A stretch of DNA of 64,000 nucleotides, taken from NCBI GenBank assembly GCA_021739765.1, contig JAIPBD010000015.1, positions 57,767-121,766 of the forward strand, written 5' to 3'. The translations under genes and the position numbers were made by a program. The notes beneath the pieces were generated by a model. It was not told where the DNA came from, made no database searches, and saw only the letters and a list, made by a program, of their open reading frames with translations. This document shows positions 1-9,803 of this stretch, piece after piece. This DNA is from Melioribacteraceae bacterium. GTDB lineage: Bacteria > Bacteroidota > Ignavibacteria > Ignavibacteriales > Melioribacteraceae. Every line of letters begins with the position of its first letter. Position 1 is the stretch's first letter.

Positions 1-947
1 TAAGGCCGTTCAGCAAAGTCGCTGACCCGGAAACAACTCCGAGCGCTGTTTTTGTAACGGCCATGGACACAAACCCTTTTGCTCCATCTCTCGAAAAAAT
101 TATTTCACTTAACGAAAATCAATTTAAAAACGGTTTAACGGTTCTTTCCAAATTAACAGAAGGAAAAGTTTATGTGTGCAAATCTCCAAACGAAAAAGTG
201 CCCGTGGTTGATTTGCCTCAAATTTCCGTAGAAGAGTTTGAAGGCCCTCACCCTTCCGGCAATGTCGGCACACATATTCACTTTTTAAATCCTGTTGGAA
301 GAAAAAGATCTGTTTGGTACGTAAACGCCCAGGATGTAATTGCAATCGGGCAATTGTTTACAACGGGTAAAATTAAAACGGATAGAATTATTTCACTTGC
401 CGGCTCATCCGTAAAAAATCCTCGATTGGTTAAGACAAGACGCGGAGCTTCAATTACCGAACTAATCAACAATGAAGTTAAAGATGAAAACTTTAGAGCG
501 ATCTCAGGCTCTGTTCTTTCCGGCAGAAGCGCGGTTGACACGGAGGCTTATCTCGGGAGATTTCATCAGCAAGTTTCGGTTATTCCAAATCCTGTAAAGC
601 GAGATTTTTTGGGTTGGCTGAATCCGTTTGTAAATAATTATTCAATGAAAAATATAGTTTTCTCGAAACTGGCTCCCTCTAAAGAATATGAATTCAATAC
701 TAACTTAAACGGCGGTAAAAGAGCAATTGTGCCGAGCGGAAATTTTGAAAAAGTCGTTCCGCTTGATATTCTTCCTACCTATTTGCTTAGAGCGATAGCC
801 GTAAAAGATGTTGAAGAAGCCGAACAACTTGGCATTCTGGAATTGGATGAAGAAGATTTGGCCCTTTGTACTTTTTCTTGTCCATCTAAATTGGAATATG
901 GACCGATGTTGAGAGAAAATTTAACAATTATTGAAAAGGAAGGTTAA
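1..947 (+). CDS. nqrA: Na+-translocating NADH:quinone reductase subunit A (5' end cut off)
   Basis: This is the 3' part of NqrA, a subunit of the six-subunit membrane pump that couples NADH oxidation and quinone reduction to Na+ export. The frame is open from the window edge: the codons before the in-frame ATG at 63 read RPFSKVADPETTP, followed by VTAMDTNPFAPS, a conserved NqrA stretch. ATG 63 is therefore internal and not the start. About 314 codons are visible against roughly 445 in the family, so about 130 residues are missing on the left. The stop lies 3 nt before nqrB. The identity is secure because the remaining five subunits follow in canonical order. Confidence 0.95.
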   Translation, partial: RPFSKVADPETTPSAVFVTAMDTNPFAPSLEKIISLNENQFKNGLTVLSKLTEGKVYVCKSPNEKVPVVDLPQISVEEFEGPHPSGNVGTHIHFLNPVGRKRSVWYVNAQDVIAIGQLFTTGKIKTDRIISLAGSSVKNPRLVKTRRGASITELINNEVKDENFRAISGSVLSGRSAVDTEAYLGRFHQQVSVIPNPVKRDFLGWLNPFVNNYSMKNIVFSKLAPSKEYEFNTNLNGGKRAIVPSGNFEKVVPLDILPTYLLRAIAVKDVEEAEQLGILELDEEDLALCTFSCPSKLEYGPMLRENLTIIEKEG

Positions 948-950
948 TTA

Positions 951-2150
951 GTGAAGCTTTTAAGAAACTTATTAGATAAACAGGAAGAGAATTTTCTTGA
1001 AGGTGGAAAATTCGAAAAGCTGTATCCTTTGTATGAGACAATCGATACTTTCCTTTATACGCCATCGTCTCCTACAAAATCAGCTTCGCATATCAGAGAT
1101 GTGATGGACCTTAAGAGAATGATGATGACAGTTGTTATTGCTCTTATTCCAGCTGTTTTAATGGCGCTTTATAATACCGGATTACAAGCAAACCTGGGAA
1201 TTCAAACAATTGGCGCAAGTTCAACGCACTGGCAAGCACAGGTAATTGATTGGCTTGGTTTGGGACATGATCCTTCAAGCCTTCTTGGTAACATGGTATT
1301 CGGAGCATTATACTTTTTGCCCGTTTACATGGTTACCTTAGCGGTAGGCGGTTTCTGGGAAGTTCTTTTCGCGATTGTCCGAAAGCATGAAGTAAACGAA
1401 GGATTCCTGGTAACATCGCTATTATTTCCCTTAATACTTCCGCCGAATATTCCATACTGGCAGGTTGCTCTGGGAATTTCATTCGGCGTTGTCATAGGTA
1501 AAGAAGTATTCGGCGGTGTTGGCATGAACATCCTTAACCCCGCTTTGGTTGCGAGAGCTTTTTTATTCTTCGCGTATCCCGCGCAAATTTCGGGCGATAA
1601 AGTTTGGGTCGCGATTGATGGTTTAAGCCAAGCTACACCATTGGCGCAATTTGCGGATAAAACAATGGCGGTTTCATATTCGTGGATGGATTCGTTCCTC
1701 GGTTTCATTCCGGGTTCGATGGGAGAAACTTCGGCGCTTGCATGTTTGATAGGAGCCGTAATATTAATTAGCAGCAAAGTCGGTTCATGGAAAATAATGT
1801 TATCGGTTGTTGTCGGAACTGTTGTTACAACATTAGCATTAAACGCAATGGGCAGTTCAACAAATCCAATGTTCGATATGCCGTTCTACTGGCATTTTGT
1901 AATTGGCGGATTTGCTTTCGGCGCGGTGTTTATGGCAACGGATCCTGTAAGTGCAACAATGACGGAGACAGGGAAATATATTTATGGTTTCTTTATCGGA
2001 TTTTTCGTGGTTCTGGTTAGAGTTGTTAATCCCGCATTCCCCGAAGGAATGATGCTCGCAATATTATTTATGAATGTCTTTGCCCCGATAATCGACCGGT
2101 ATTTTATTAACAAAAACATTAAAAGGAGGCTAGCAAGAAATGTCGTCTGA
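951..2150 (+). CDS. nqrB: Na+-NQR subunit B, covalent-FMN membrane subunit
   Basis: NqrB is the large integral membrane subunit of Na+-NQR and carries a covalently bound FMN as well as riboflavin. The protein is 399 residues, close to the family length, with many hydrophobic helices from about residue 55 onward. The flavinylation motif is visible as [11 protein letters not shown], with Thr229 as the expected FMN-phosphoester acceptor; the usual form is SGAT, so the second position here is Gln. It begins with GTG 3 nt after nqrA and overlaps nqrC by 11 nt, which suggests translational coupling. ApbE, the enzyme that attaches the FMN, is encoded about 4 kb downstream. Confidence 0.96.
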   Translation: MKLLRNLLDKQEENFLEGGKFEKLYPLYETIDTFLYTPSSPTKSASHIRDVMDLKRMMMTVVIALIPAVLMALYNTGLQANLGIQTIGASSTHWQAQVIDWLGLGHDPSSLLGNMVFGALYFLPVYMVTLAVGGFWEVLFAIVRKHEVNEGFLVTSLLFPLILPPNIPYWQVALGISFGVVIGKEVFGGVGMNILNPALVARAFLFFAYPAQISGDKVWVAIDGLSQATPLAQFADKTMAVSYSWMDSFLGFIPGSMGETSALACLIGAVILISSKVGSWKIMLSVVVGTVVTTLALNAMGSSTNPMFDMPFYWHFVIGGFAFGAVFMATDPVSATMTETGKYIYGFFIGFFVVLVRVVNPAFPEGMMLAILFMNVFAPIIDRYFINKNIKRRLARNVV

Positions 2151-2946
2151 TAGCACAAAAAAAACCATAATGGTTGCTTTGGGAGTATGTCTTGTGTGCT
2201 CTATCCTGGTTTCATCAGCTGCGGTTTCCTTGAGTTCTATTCAAGCAGAAAACAAGCAGGTAGATAAAATAAAAAACATACTGGCAGCCGGTGGAATTGA
2301 TTACGCAAATAATGATCCCCAGCAAATATATTTAAATAGAATTAAACCGGTAACTATTGAATTAGAATCCGGCGAAATTATTAACCCGGAAGAAAAATCG
2401 GATTTACTTAAACCGAAAAACTTCGATATAAATAAAGTCAGCAATGATCCGGAATTAGGCGAGGCCATTCCATCTTCCGAAGATCTTGCCGATATAAAAA
2501 GAAAGCCTTCGTACATGGTAATTTACGAAGTAATGGATGCCGACGAAAATATTGAAAAATACATCTTTCCCGTTCACGGAAAAGGACTTTGGTCAACTTT
2601 ATACGGATTTATTTCTTTAGATAGCCAGCTTAAAAAAGTAGAAGGAATTACATTTTACCAACACGGCGAAACACCCGGCCTCGGCGGTGAAGTTGATAAC
2701 CCGGTTTGGAAAAACAGCTGGAAAGGAAAAATAGCGTTCAACGATAAAGGTGATTATATAATTGATGTCCTAAAAGGAAAAGTTGATCCGAGCAGCTCGG
2801 AGGCATATCGTCAAGTTGACGGCTTATCGGGCTCAACGTTAACAACTCGTGGTGTTGATAATTTGTTAAAATACTGGCTTGGTGAAAACGGATACAAACC
2901 GTTTCTGGAGAATGTAAAAGCGGAGGGTTCCGATGAAAAAATATAA
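2140..2946 (+). CDS. nqrC: Na+-NQR subunit C, covalent-FMN periplasmic subunit
   Basis: NqrC has one N-terminal membrane anchor (about residues 9-30) and a soluble FMN-binding domain that passes electrons to NqrB. The flavin acceptor motif is [12 protein letters not shown], with Thr233 as the expected covalent FMN site; the common form is SGATLT, so Ala is replaced by Ser. The segment [11 protein letters not shown] (about residues 176-186) is also typical of FMN-binding domains of this family. The length of 268 is normal. A ribosome-binding site, AAAGGAGG, lies inside the 3' end of nqrB, and the gene overlaps nqrD by 14 nt. Confidence 0.96.
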   Translation: MSSDSTKKTIMVALGVCLVCSILVSSAAVSLSSIQAENKQVDKIKNILAAGGIDYANNDPQQIYLNRIKPVTIELESGEIINPEEKSDLLKPKNFDINKVSNDPELGEAIPSSEDLADIKRKPSYMVIYEVMDADENIEKYIFPVHGKGLWSTLYGFISLDSQLKKVEGITFYQHGETPGLGGEVDNPVWKNSWKGKIAFNDKGDYIIDVLKGKVDPSSSEAYRQVDGLSGSTLTTRGVDNLLKYWLGENGYKPFLENVKAEGSDEKI

Positions 2947-3553
2947 AGAGATTTTATTAGATCCGATATTTAATGAGAATCCGATTGCTCTGCAAATTCT
3001 TGGGATTTGTTCTGCACTCGCTGTTACTTCAAAATTGGAAACTTCGATTGTGATGGCTCTTGCCGTAACTTTTGTATTAACACTTTCTAATTTTTCGGTC
3101 AGCTTAATTAGAAAACATATTCCGGGCAGCATCAGAATTCTGGTTGAAATGACAATCATTGCTTCGCTCGTAATTATTGCGGATCAAATTATCAAAGCAT
3201 TTTTGTACGATATCAGCAAACAGCTTTCGGTTTATGTCGGATTAATAATCACAAACTGTATAATTATGGGAAGAGCCGAAGCGTTCGCGCTTCAGAATTC
3301 ACCTGGCAGAAGTGTTCTGGATGGTATCGGAAACGGCCTCGGATATTCTTTTGTGTTACTGTTCGTTGGATTTTTCCGTGAACTTTTTGGTTCCGGCAAA
3401 TTACTCGGTTTTACAATCTTCCCTCTGAATACCGAGGGTGGATGGTACAATCCCAACGGTTTATTCCTGTTAGCTCCCAGCGCATTTATCCTAATCGGAT
3501 TGTTAATATGGGCAATACGCGCTTGGAAGCCAGAACAAGTTGAGGAGGGTTAA
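2933..3553 (+). CDS. nqrD: Na+-NQR subunit D
   Basis: NqrD is an integral membrane subunit, a homologue of RnfE, that together with NqrE holds an intramembrane iron centre through cysteines. The 206-residue product has about six hydrophobic helices and conserved family segments such as [20 protein letters not shown] near the N-terminus and [18 protein letters not shown] in the middle. Cys25 or Cys26 in the ILGICSA segment and the Cys in TNCIIMGR are the expected iron ligands. The gene overlaps nqrC and lies 2 nt before nqrE. Confidence 0.96.
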   Translation: MKKYKEILLDPIFNENPIALQILGICSALAVTSKLETSIVMALAVTFVLTLSNFSVSLIRKHIPGSIRILVEMTIIASLVIIADQIIKAFLYDISKQLSVYVGLIITNCIIMGRAEAFALQNSPGRSVLDGIGNGLGYSFVLLFVGFFRELFGSGKLLGFTIFPLNTEGGWYNPNGLFLLAPSAFILIGLLIWAIRAWKPEQVEEG

Positions 3554-3555
3554 AA

Positions 3556-4167
3556 ATGATAGAACATTATTTGAGTTTATTCGTTAAATCGATTTTTATT
3601 GAGAATATGGCTCTCGCATTCTTTCTTGGGATGTGTACATTTCTTGCTGTATCAAAAAGAGTTGAAACCGCTGTTGGGCTTGGAATAGCAGTCGTAGTTG
3701 TTCAAGCCATAACCGTTCCTGTAAATAATTTGATATACAACTATGTATTACGTGAAGGCGCGCTCGCCGGAATAGGATTGGAAGGATTGGATTTAACATT
3801 TCTCGGCTTGATAACATACATAGGTGTTATTGCGGCAATGGTACAAATCCTGGAGATGGTTCTCGATAAATTCGTGCCCTCGCTTTATAACTCACTTGGA
3901 ATTTTCTTGCCTCTTATTACCGTTAACTGCGCGATTCTCGGCGGAACTCTTTTTATGGTAGAAAGAGATTACATTTTCGGAGAAAGCGTTGTTTTTGGTT
4001 TGGGTTCGGGAACTGGTTTTGCGATAGCAATTATTGCGCTGGCCGGTGTTCGGGAAAAAATGAAATACAGCAACGTACCCGAAGGTTTAAGAGGTCTTGG
4101 TATAACTTTTATAACTGTTGGATTAATGGCAATTGCTTTTATGCTGTTTTCCGGAATTCAATTATAA
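3556..4167 (+). CDS. nqrE: Na+-NQR subunit E
   Basis: NqrE is the membrane partner of NqrD and a homologue of RnfA. The 203-residue product has about six transmembrane helices and family segments [20 protein letters not shown] and [17 protein letters not shown]. The Cys residues in GMCTF and VNCAIL are the expected ligands of the intramembrane iron centre shared with NqrD. A strong GAGGGT Shine-Dalgarno lies at the end of nqrD, and nqrF follows after 6 nt. Confidence 0.96.
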   Translation: MIEHYLSLFVKSIFIENMALAFFLGMCTFLAVSKRVETAVGLGIAVVVVQAITVPVNNLIYNYVLREGALAGIGLEGLDLTFLGLITYIGVIAAMVQILEMVLDKFVPSLYNSLGIFLPLITVNCAILGGTLFMVERDYIFGESVVFGLGSGTGFAIAIIALAGVREKMKYSNVPEGLRGLGITFITVGLMAIAFMLFSGIQL

Positions 4168-4173
4168 GGATTT

Positions 4174-5415
4174 ATGAATATGGATGGAATCAACATAATA
4201 ATTATCGGCGTCGTAATGTTCACCCTAATTGTGTTGGTCTTGGTTGGATTAATTCTAGTAGCCAAATCAAAATTAGTCGCTTCGGGAAACGTAACTATTT
4301 CAATTAATGATGACGATGATAAATCTCTCACTGTGCCAATCGGTGGAAAACTGTTAAATGTTTTATCCGATAATAAAATATACCTCCCATCCGCATGCGG
4401 CGGCGGCGGTACATGCGGTGAGTGCAAATGTATTGTTCCCGATGGTGGCGGCGATGTTCTGCCAACCGAAAAGACAAAACTAAACAGAAAACAAGTCCGC
4501 GAACATTACAGACTTTCATGTCAAGTTCCTGTTAAAAGTGATATGAAGATCGAAGTCCCCGCGGAAGTATTTGATATTAAAAAATGGGAATGTACTGTCG
4601 TATCAAATCATAATGTTGCTACTTTTATTAAAGAACTGCTTTTAGAATTGCCTGAGGGTGAAAACGTAGATTTTCGTGCCGGTGGTTATATCCAGATTGA
4701 AGCTCCCCCTCATGTAGTGGATTATAAAGATTTTGATGTGGAGGAAGAATTTAGAGAAGATTGGGATAACTACAAGGTGTGGCAATATAAATCTAAAGTG
4801 GGCGAAGATATTGTTAGAGCTTACTCGATGGCGAGTTTTCCTCTTGAAGTGGGAAAGATCATGCTTAACGTAAGAATCGCTACTCCTCCACCAAGGATGC
4901 CCGATGTTCCACCAGGACAAATGTCTTCATACATTTTTAATTTAAAACCGGGTGATAAAGTAACTATTTCAGGTCCTTACGGAGAGTTTTTCGCGAAGGA
5001 GACGGATAACGAAATGGTATTCATCGGTGGCGGAGCGGGTATGGCTCCGATGCGCTCTCACATTTTTGATCAATTGATAAGGCTGAACTCTAACCGTAAA
5101 ATATCTTTCTGGTACGGTGCGCGAAGTTTGAAAGAAATTTTCTATCAAGATCATTTCGATAAATTGGCGGCCGAACATGAAAATTTTGAATGGCATGTTG
5201 CTCTTTCCGAACCAAAGGAAGAAGATAATTGGACTGGATTAACAGGATTTATTCATCAAGTGTTGTTGGAAGAGTATTTAAAAAATCATCCTGCGCCTGA
5301 AGACTGCGAATATTACATTTGCGGTCCGCCGATGATGAATTCTGCCGTTACCCAAATGCTCGATAATTTGGGTGTTGAACCCGAAAATGTTATGATGGAT
5401 GATTTCGGCGGGTAA
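4174..5415 (+). CDS. nqrF: Na+-NQR subunit F, NADH dehydrogenase with 2Fe-2S and FAD
   Basis: NqrF is the electron entry subunit: it oxidises NADH at FAD and passes electrons through a 2Fe-2S cluster. The 413-residue protein has an N-terminal membrane helix (about 7-30), a ferredoxin domain with Cys75, Cys81, Cys84 and Cys116, the FAD-binding RAYSMAS motif, the NAD-binding stretch [12 protein letters not shown] and a C-terminal CGPPMMN motif. All key residues are present. It is the last gene of the nqr operon proper, since a strong hairpin with a T run follows at 5459-5498. Confidence 0.97.
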   Translation: MNMDGINIIIIGVVMFTLIVLVLVGLILVAKSKLVASGNVTISINDDDDKSLTVPIGGKLLNVLSDNKIYLPSACGGGGTCGECKCIVPDGGGDVLPTEKTKLNRKQVREHYRLSCQVPVKSDMKIEVPAEVFDIKKWECTVVSNHNVATFIKELLLELPEGENVDFRAGGYIQIEAPPHVVDYKDFDVEEEFREDWDNYKVWQYKSKVGEDIVRAYSMASFPLEVGKIMLNVRIATPPPRMPDVPPGQMSSYIFNLKPGDKVTISGPYGEFFAKETDNEMVFIGGGAGMAPMRSHIFDQLIRLNSNRKISFWYGARSLKEIFYQDHFDKLAAEHENFEWHVALSEPKEEDNWTGLTGFIHQVLLEEYLKNHPAPEDCEYYICGPPMMNSAVTQMLDNLGVEPENVMMDDFGG

Positions 5416-5458
5416 GAAAACTTATTGATAATACCAATATTTAGTATTACTTTTTAAC

Positions 5459-5498
5459 AGTCTGGGCGTTTGATGAAACTTGGCCCAGACTCTTTTTT
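5459..5498 (+). terminator. Rho-independent terminator after nqrF
   Basis: A perfect 9-bp stem, AGTCTGGGC with GCCCAGACT, encloses a 15-nt loop and is followed directly by CTTTTTT. It starts 44 nt after the nqrF stop and separates nqrA-F from the CBS-apbE-nqrM genes. Confidence 0.85.
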
Positions 5499-5534
5499 AC
5501 GATTTATCCAAACCGTTATTTCAAAAATTAATTT

Positions 5535-6014
5535 TTGGGAGGTCATCTGAAAACTGCAAGTAATTTACTCGATGAAAAGAAAAGCGGAGAACTGATTTTT
5601 GTTGATCCCGACTCTACAATATATGATGCCGTTCTCAAAATGAATGAGATGAAAATTGGCGCAATGTTGGTAAAAGAAAGTGACAAAATCGTAGGAATTT
5701 ATACCGAACGCGATTTGTTGATAAATTCCGCCGATCCGAAATTTGACGCTAAATCTTCGAAAATTTCAGATAAAATGTCGACGAAACTTATCAAAGTAGA
5801 GCATGACGCATCAATCTATAAAATGATGGATATTTTTCTCGGAAGGAGAATTCGTCATTTAATTGTTGAAAAAAACGGTGAATTTTTAGGCGTACTTTCT
5901 CAAGGCGACGTAGTGCGAGCGAACTTAAATGAAAAAACAAACGAGATAAATGAACTTAAAGGATTAGTGAGCTTCGAATATTATTCAAATTGGCATTGGG
6001 ATAAGAAAAAATAA
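5535..6014 (+). CDS. CBS-domain pair protein
   Basis: A 159-residue cytoplasmic protein made almost entirely of two CBS domains (about residues 20-75 and 85-140), a module that usually binds adenine nucleotides and acts as an energy or ligand sensor. The segments GIYTERDLL and GVLSQGDVVRA are the typical ends of the two domains. The start is uncertain: the frame opens with TTG at 5535, and a GGGAGG sequence (5537-5542) lies inside it just before CTG 5547; the first ATG would cut into the first CBS domain. It stands alone between the nqrF terminator and apbE. A link to NQR is only suggested by position. Confidence 0.85.
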   Translation: MGGHLKTASNLLDEKKSGELIFVDPDSTIYDAVLKMNEMKIGAMLVKESDKIVGIYTERDLLINSADPKFDAKSSKISDKMSTKLIKVEHDASIYKMMDIFLGRRIRHLIVEKNGEFLGVLSQGDVVRANLNEKTNEINELKGLVSFEYYSNWHWDKKK

Positions 6015-6125
6015 TTCTGCCGTCAAAAACCAAAATAATCTCGATCACCATTGATGCCGTGAGCAGCAGCGTGTCAAATTGGGGTTGTTTCTTCCCGGTA
6101 AAAACTTATAAGTCCAACACTTAAA

Positions 6126-7166
6126 ATGTTAAGAAAATATAAAATATACGCGTTAATGGTTTTTCTCCTTTCTTTCTTGATTTCTTGTTCCGGTGAGGAC
6201 AAAACTTTTGACGGAAGATTAAATGTTCTCAGTGGACTGACGATGGGAACAACTTACTCTGTGAAAATTGTCGTGGATAATCAGTTGCCGGATCTAAAAA
6301 TTTCCGCTTTGAAACAGTCGATTGATTCAACTCTGATTGAAGTTAATCGTCAGATGTCTACATACATTCCCGAATCTGAAATTTCTCAATTCAACATACT
6401 TGATAATTCGGAGTGGTTCGATATTTCGGAAAATTTCGCGTTTGTTCTCGATCAATCAATTGAACTTTGCAAATTAACCGAGGGGAATTTAGATATTACA
6501 ATCGGACCGGTTGTTAATCTTTGGGGATTTGGACCCGAGCAGCGACCGCATACAATTCCCGCTGATGAAGAAATCGTGCGTAGAATGTTATCGGTCGGAA
6601 TCGATAATCTCGGATTAAGATTAAGTCCCCCGGCAGTAAAGAAAGATAATCCTAATCTGATGGTTGATTTATCCTCAACGGCTAAAGGCTTCGGAGTTGA
6701 TGAAGTTTTTGATCTTCTCACTGAATTAGGGTATAAAAACGTGATGGTTGAAATCGGTGGCGAAATAAGAGTTTCCGGTAAAAATCAGAACGATGAATTG
6801 TGGAAAGTCGGTATTTCTACTCCCGATCAATCCGGAGGAATTGATCAGGTTATTCCGTTAAGCAACATGGCAATGGCAACTTCGGGCGATTATTGGAATT
6901 ATTTTGAAGAAGATGGCGTCAGATATTCTCATACAATTGATCCTCATACTGGAAGGCCGATAAACCACAAGCTTGCGTCGGTTACCGTTTTTAATTCGAC
7001 TTGCTTGCAAGCAGACGGATTAGCGACCGGAATTTTTGTTATGGGGCCGGAAAAAGGTTACAGTTTTGCGGTAGAAATGGAACTTGCTGTTTCTATGATT
7101 GTTAAGAACGATAAAGGGTTTAAAATTATAAAAAGTCCAAAGTTCACCGAACTTTTTGGAAATTAG
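6126..7166 (+). CDS. apbE: FAD:protein FMN transferase (lipoprotein)
   Basis: ApbE transfers FMN from FAD to a Thr of target proteins, here most likely Thr229 of NqrB and Thr233 of NqrC. The 346-residue protein has a lipoprotein signal with lipobox LISC (Cys21), so it acts on the outer face of the membrane. Family motifs in order are GLTMGTTYSV, DLSSTAKGFGVDEV, EIGGEIRVSGKN, ATSGDYWNYFEEDGVRYSHTI followed by DPHTGRP, and ADGLATGIFVMG. The family length is similar. It is followed after 11 nt by the NqrM-like gene, so the two form a maturation unit. Confidence 0.95.
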   Translation: MLRKYKIYALMVFLLSFLISCSGEDKTFDGRLNVLSGLTMGTTYSVKIVVDNQLPDLKISALKQSIDSTLIEVNRQMSTYIPESEISQFNILDNSEWFDISENFAFVLDQSIELCKLTEGNLDITIGPVVNLWGFGPEQRPHTIPADEEIVRRMLSVGIDNLGLRLSPPAVKKDNPNLMVDLSSTAKGFGVDEVFDLLTELGYKNVMVEIGGEIRVSGKNQNDELWKVGISTPDQSGGIDQVIPLSNMAMATSGDYWNYFEEDGVRYSHTIDPHTGRPINHKLASVTVFNSTCLQADGLATGIFVMGPEKGYSFAVEMELAVSMIVKNDKGFKIIKSPKFTELFGN

Positions 7167-7177
7167 AAAGGCAGAAA

Positions 7178-7384
7178 ATGTTACAGATATTTGTAGTTAC
7201 GGTATTTTTTGTATTAGCGTTTTCATTAATGGCGATGGCGCTTCATTTCGCAAAATGGAAAAAGAAAGCTTCTGGATGCTGCGGAGGTGGTAATTGTGAT
7301 ACAGACGGTGGTGGAAGTCATAGCTGTTACCGCAGCAAGTTAGATTTCGTAAACGAACATGCGATAAAACAGAAAGCAAATTAG
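7178..7384 (+). CDS. nqrM: NqrM-like Na+-NQR maturation protein
   Basis: A 68-residue protein with one N-terminal membrane helix (about residues 4-24), a basic KWKKK stop-transfer segment and a Gly/Cys-rich tail with four cysteines (Cys34, Cys35, Cys40, Cys50). This layout matches NqrM, a short single-helix protein with conserved cysteines needed for Na+-NQR assembly and thought to deliver iron to the NqrD/NqrE centre. Its place directly after apbE, near nqrA-F, supports this. The sequence is too short for certainty from inspection alone, so the name rests on layout plus context. Confidence 0.75.
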   Translation: MLQIFVVTVFFVLAFSLMAMALHFAKWKKKASGCCGGGNCDTDGGGSHSCYRSKLDFVNEHAIKQKAN

Positions 7385-7546
7385 TTTTGAAGGTGAGCTC
7401 CGAAAATTCAAAACTTTGAGAGAATTTCGGGTCGTCATAAATCATAGAAGAACTTTGTTAAATCATTGAACTCATTCGCGATTCTATAAATCCATTCGAC
7501 CAAAATTTACATCAGTATGATAAAAGTGTATTAGCTGAGATTAGAA

Positions 7547-7584
7547 AAACCAACAAATCCGTTTAGTAACGAACTTGTTGGTTT
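7547..7584. terminator. Inverted repeat between convergent genes
   Basis: A perfect 10-bp stem, AAACCAACAA with TTGTTGGTTT, encloses an 18-nt loop between the nqrM-like gene (+) and an M1 peptidase gene (-). Its place in a convergent intergenic region suggests a bidirectional terminator, but the T tract is short on both strands. Confidence 0.45.
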
Positions 7585-7624
7585 AGATATTCTGAATGTT
7601 TTGTAGTAAATAATTTTTGACCGG

Positions 7625-9793
7625 TTATTCTACTTTATTCGCAGGAATGTTCATTCCACCCTGTAAAATCAGCATTCTTTTTACACTTCCGTTTTCATCA
7701 AATTCGAAATTCAATTTAACTTGGTTTTCGGTGGCCACAAATTCCTCAAGCGAATAAGGCACCAATTCTGATTCTTCCTGTCCCATCATTTTGCCGAGAA
7801 GCGAACCTCCGTTTGCCCGTATTGTAATCACAAAATTATCAGTTATTTGGTATTTCCCGATATATTTTTGCATCTGTTCATCCGTTAATTCAATAGCTTT
7901 TCGTTCTACTTTAATCAATACTTTTTCATTATCGTCTTTTCGCGCATCGGGAATATATTTATCGCCAACGACCACACTTTTTATCTTTTTGAATGTTTCA
8001 AACTTGGCTGTGTATTCGGTTTTACCATCCTCCCAAATCGAAACATTTTCATAAAACATTTCTTCGCTATCATCTTCATAAACTAAGGTTACTTTTAGCG
8101 GAACCGGAAGGATTCCAATTTTTTCTACAGTAACTTCAACCTCATCTTCCTCGATATTTAGCTGTTTAATCGCAAGATCGGGATAGCCAAAATCAAAGTA
8201 CCAAGGATTCCAAAACCAACTTAAATCTTCTCCGTAAACAGAATTAAATGTAAAGAAAAAATCGTATGGTATGGGATGTTTGCCCGCCCACCGTTTTTCA
8301 AATTCTTGAAAAGCGGCGTTGAATTTTTCCCTTCCGAATAAGTCTTCCAAAATGTGTAAAGCTACTCCGGGTCTATAATATGAAACAATACCAAATTCCC
8401 GTGAGCGCGAATGAAGATTAATGGTCGGCACCATCATCGGCATTTCTCTCGATGTTCCCGCGAAACTTTGATAAATGGCTGTTGATTGAGCAGCAGGATC
8501 AATCATTTCCTGTAATTCACTTTGAACTTCGGTTGAGATCATTTGCGCAAAGCCTTCGTCCATCCACGAATACTTTCTTTCGTTGATACCGAAATGAAAA
8601 GGAGCGTACATGTGTGTAACTTCATGGGCTGTAACTGCAACCGCAAAAGCAGCGGAAGGCGATGATCCATCGTTTACCATCATCGGGTACTCCATTCCCC
8701 CGGTTCCGTTAAATACTGTTACTTCGGGATATGGGAACGGAATTGCGGGAATATCAAAGGAGAGTGATTCTACTGTCCTTTTTGTATAATAAGCGACTTC
8801 CCGAAAATCCTCCGATTTAGGGTTATACGCGGCTCCAATTGCGGTTCTTCTTCCACTCTCATTATCAACTACAGCACTTGTTCCATCCCACAAATAGTGG
8901 TCACTTAGCGCAAATACAAAATCGGGCACATTCTCCGCTCTATAATACCAAACGTTTTCAGTTCCTTTTGCCGTAATATTTCCGGCATTCAAATCTTCTT
9001 CGGTAATTATGTGAATGATGGAATCGGAGAGGGTTGATTTTGCATATCGTTCCGCTATTTGATCGGCTAAAACCTCGTCCGGATTTTGAATTAATCCTGT
9101 AGCCCAAACTACATAATTTTCGGGGACGATAACTTCAACATCAAAATTTGAGAAATCGTTGTAAAATTCATGGCCGACATAATCAATTCTATCCCAGCTG
9201 TCGATATCATCATACACCGCCATTTGGGGATACCAATAAGCGATAAAAAAACTAGTTTCATCAATTACACCGGTTCTAACGCTGTTATCTTTTGGAATAG
9301 GAAAGCTCCATTCCGTTTCTACCGTCATTTCTTCACCGGGATTCAACTTGTCGATAAGCCTGAGCAGAATATTTGTGCCACGTTGCCTTATTCTCCTGGA
9401 TTCAGATTTGTAATCAACACCGTTAATTGAAAGTTTTGTAAGTTCAACACCATCGTGTAAACTCTCCGGATCTAGGGGAAGATCCCTTTCGGCTCCTTTT
9501 TTGTAAAAATCATGATATAAACGAATCACTGCGTTTGTTATCGTATCCGGACTATTATTATAATAAGTTATTACTCCTTCACCTTTCAGTGTTTGTTTTG
9601 CCGGATCAACCATAACCCTTAAACGGTAATCGGAATTATTTTGCCAATATTGTTCACCGGGGGTTCCATCTAACGATCTTGTTCCATTTTTGTATGCTTG
9701 TTGGATTTCCAAAGGCATATAAAGGTTAGATTCCTGTGCAATTAAAATTGTTGAGAACATTAAAAAGAGTATGGAAATAGAAAATTTCTTCAT
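7625..9793 (-). CDS. Secreted M1-family metallopeptidase (722 aa)
   Basis: A zinc metallopeptidase of the M1 aminopeptidase type. The 722-residue protein has a signal peptide (about residues 1-20, ending ILIAQ), an N-terminal beta domain and a catalytic domain with HEVTH at 390-394 and the third zinc ligand Glu413 in WMDEGF, which is the HExxH-X18-E pattern. The substrate-side GxMEN motif appears as GGMEY (about 365-369). The C-terminal part is a beta-rich extension of about 150 residues beyond the neighbouring paralogue. It lies 10 nt downstream of that paralogue, in the same operon. The substrate is unknown. Confidence 0.9.
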   Translation of the reverse strand: MKKFSISILFLMFSTILIAQESNLYMPLEIQQAYKNGTRSLDGTPGEQYWQNNSDYRLRVMVDPAKQTLKGEGVITYYNNSPDTITNAVIRLYHDFYKKGAERDLPLDPESLHDGVELTKLSINGVDYKSESRRIRQRGTNILLRLIDKLNPGEEMTVETEWSFPIPKDNSVRTGVIDETSFFIAYWYPQMAVYDDIDSWDRIDYVGHEFYNDFSNFDVEVIVPENYVVWATGLIQNPDEVLADQIAERYAKSTLSDSIIHIITEEDLNAGNITAKGTENVWYYRAENVPDFVFALSDHYLWDGTSAVVDNESGRRTAIGAAYNPKSEDFREVAYYTKRTVESLSFDIPAIPFPYPEVTVFNGTGGMEYPMMVNDGSSPSAAFAVAVTAHEVTHMYAPFHFGINERKYSWMDEGFAQMISTEVQSELQEMIDPAAQSTAIYQSFAGTSREMPMMVPTINLHSRSREFGIVSYYRPGVALHILEDLFGREKFNAAFQEFEKRWAGKHPIPYDFFFTFNSVYGEDLSWFWNPWYFDFGYPDLAIKQLNIEEDEVEVTVEKIGILPVPLKVTLVYEDDSEEMFYENVSIWEDGKTEYTAKFETFKKIKSVVVGDKYIPDARKDDNEKVLIKVERKAIELTDEQMQKYIGKYQITDNFVITIRANGGSLLGKMMGQEESELVPYSLEEFVATENQVKLNFEFDENGSVKRMLILQGGMNIPANKVE

Positions 9794-9803
9794 GACAAGT
9801 ACC

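Noticed and set aside
1325-1777. 150-codon open frame opposite nqrB
   Set aside because: Antisense shadow of nqrB; the coding strand is fixed by family similarity.
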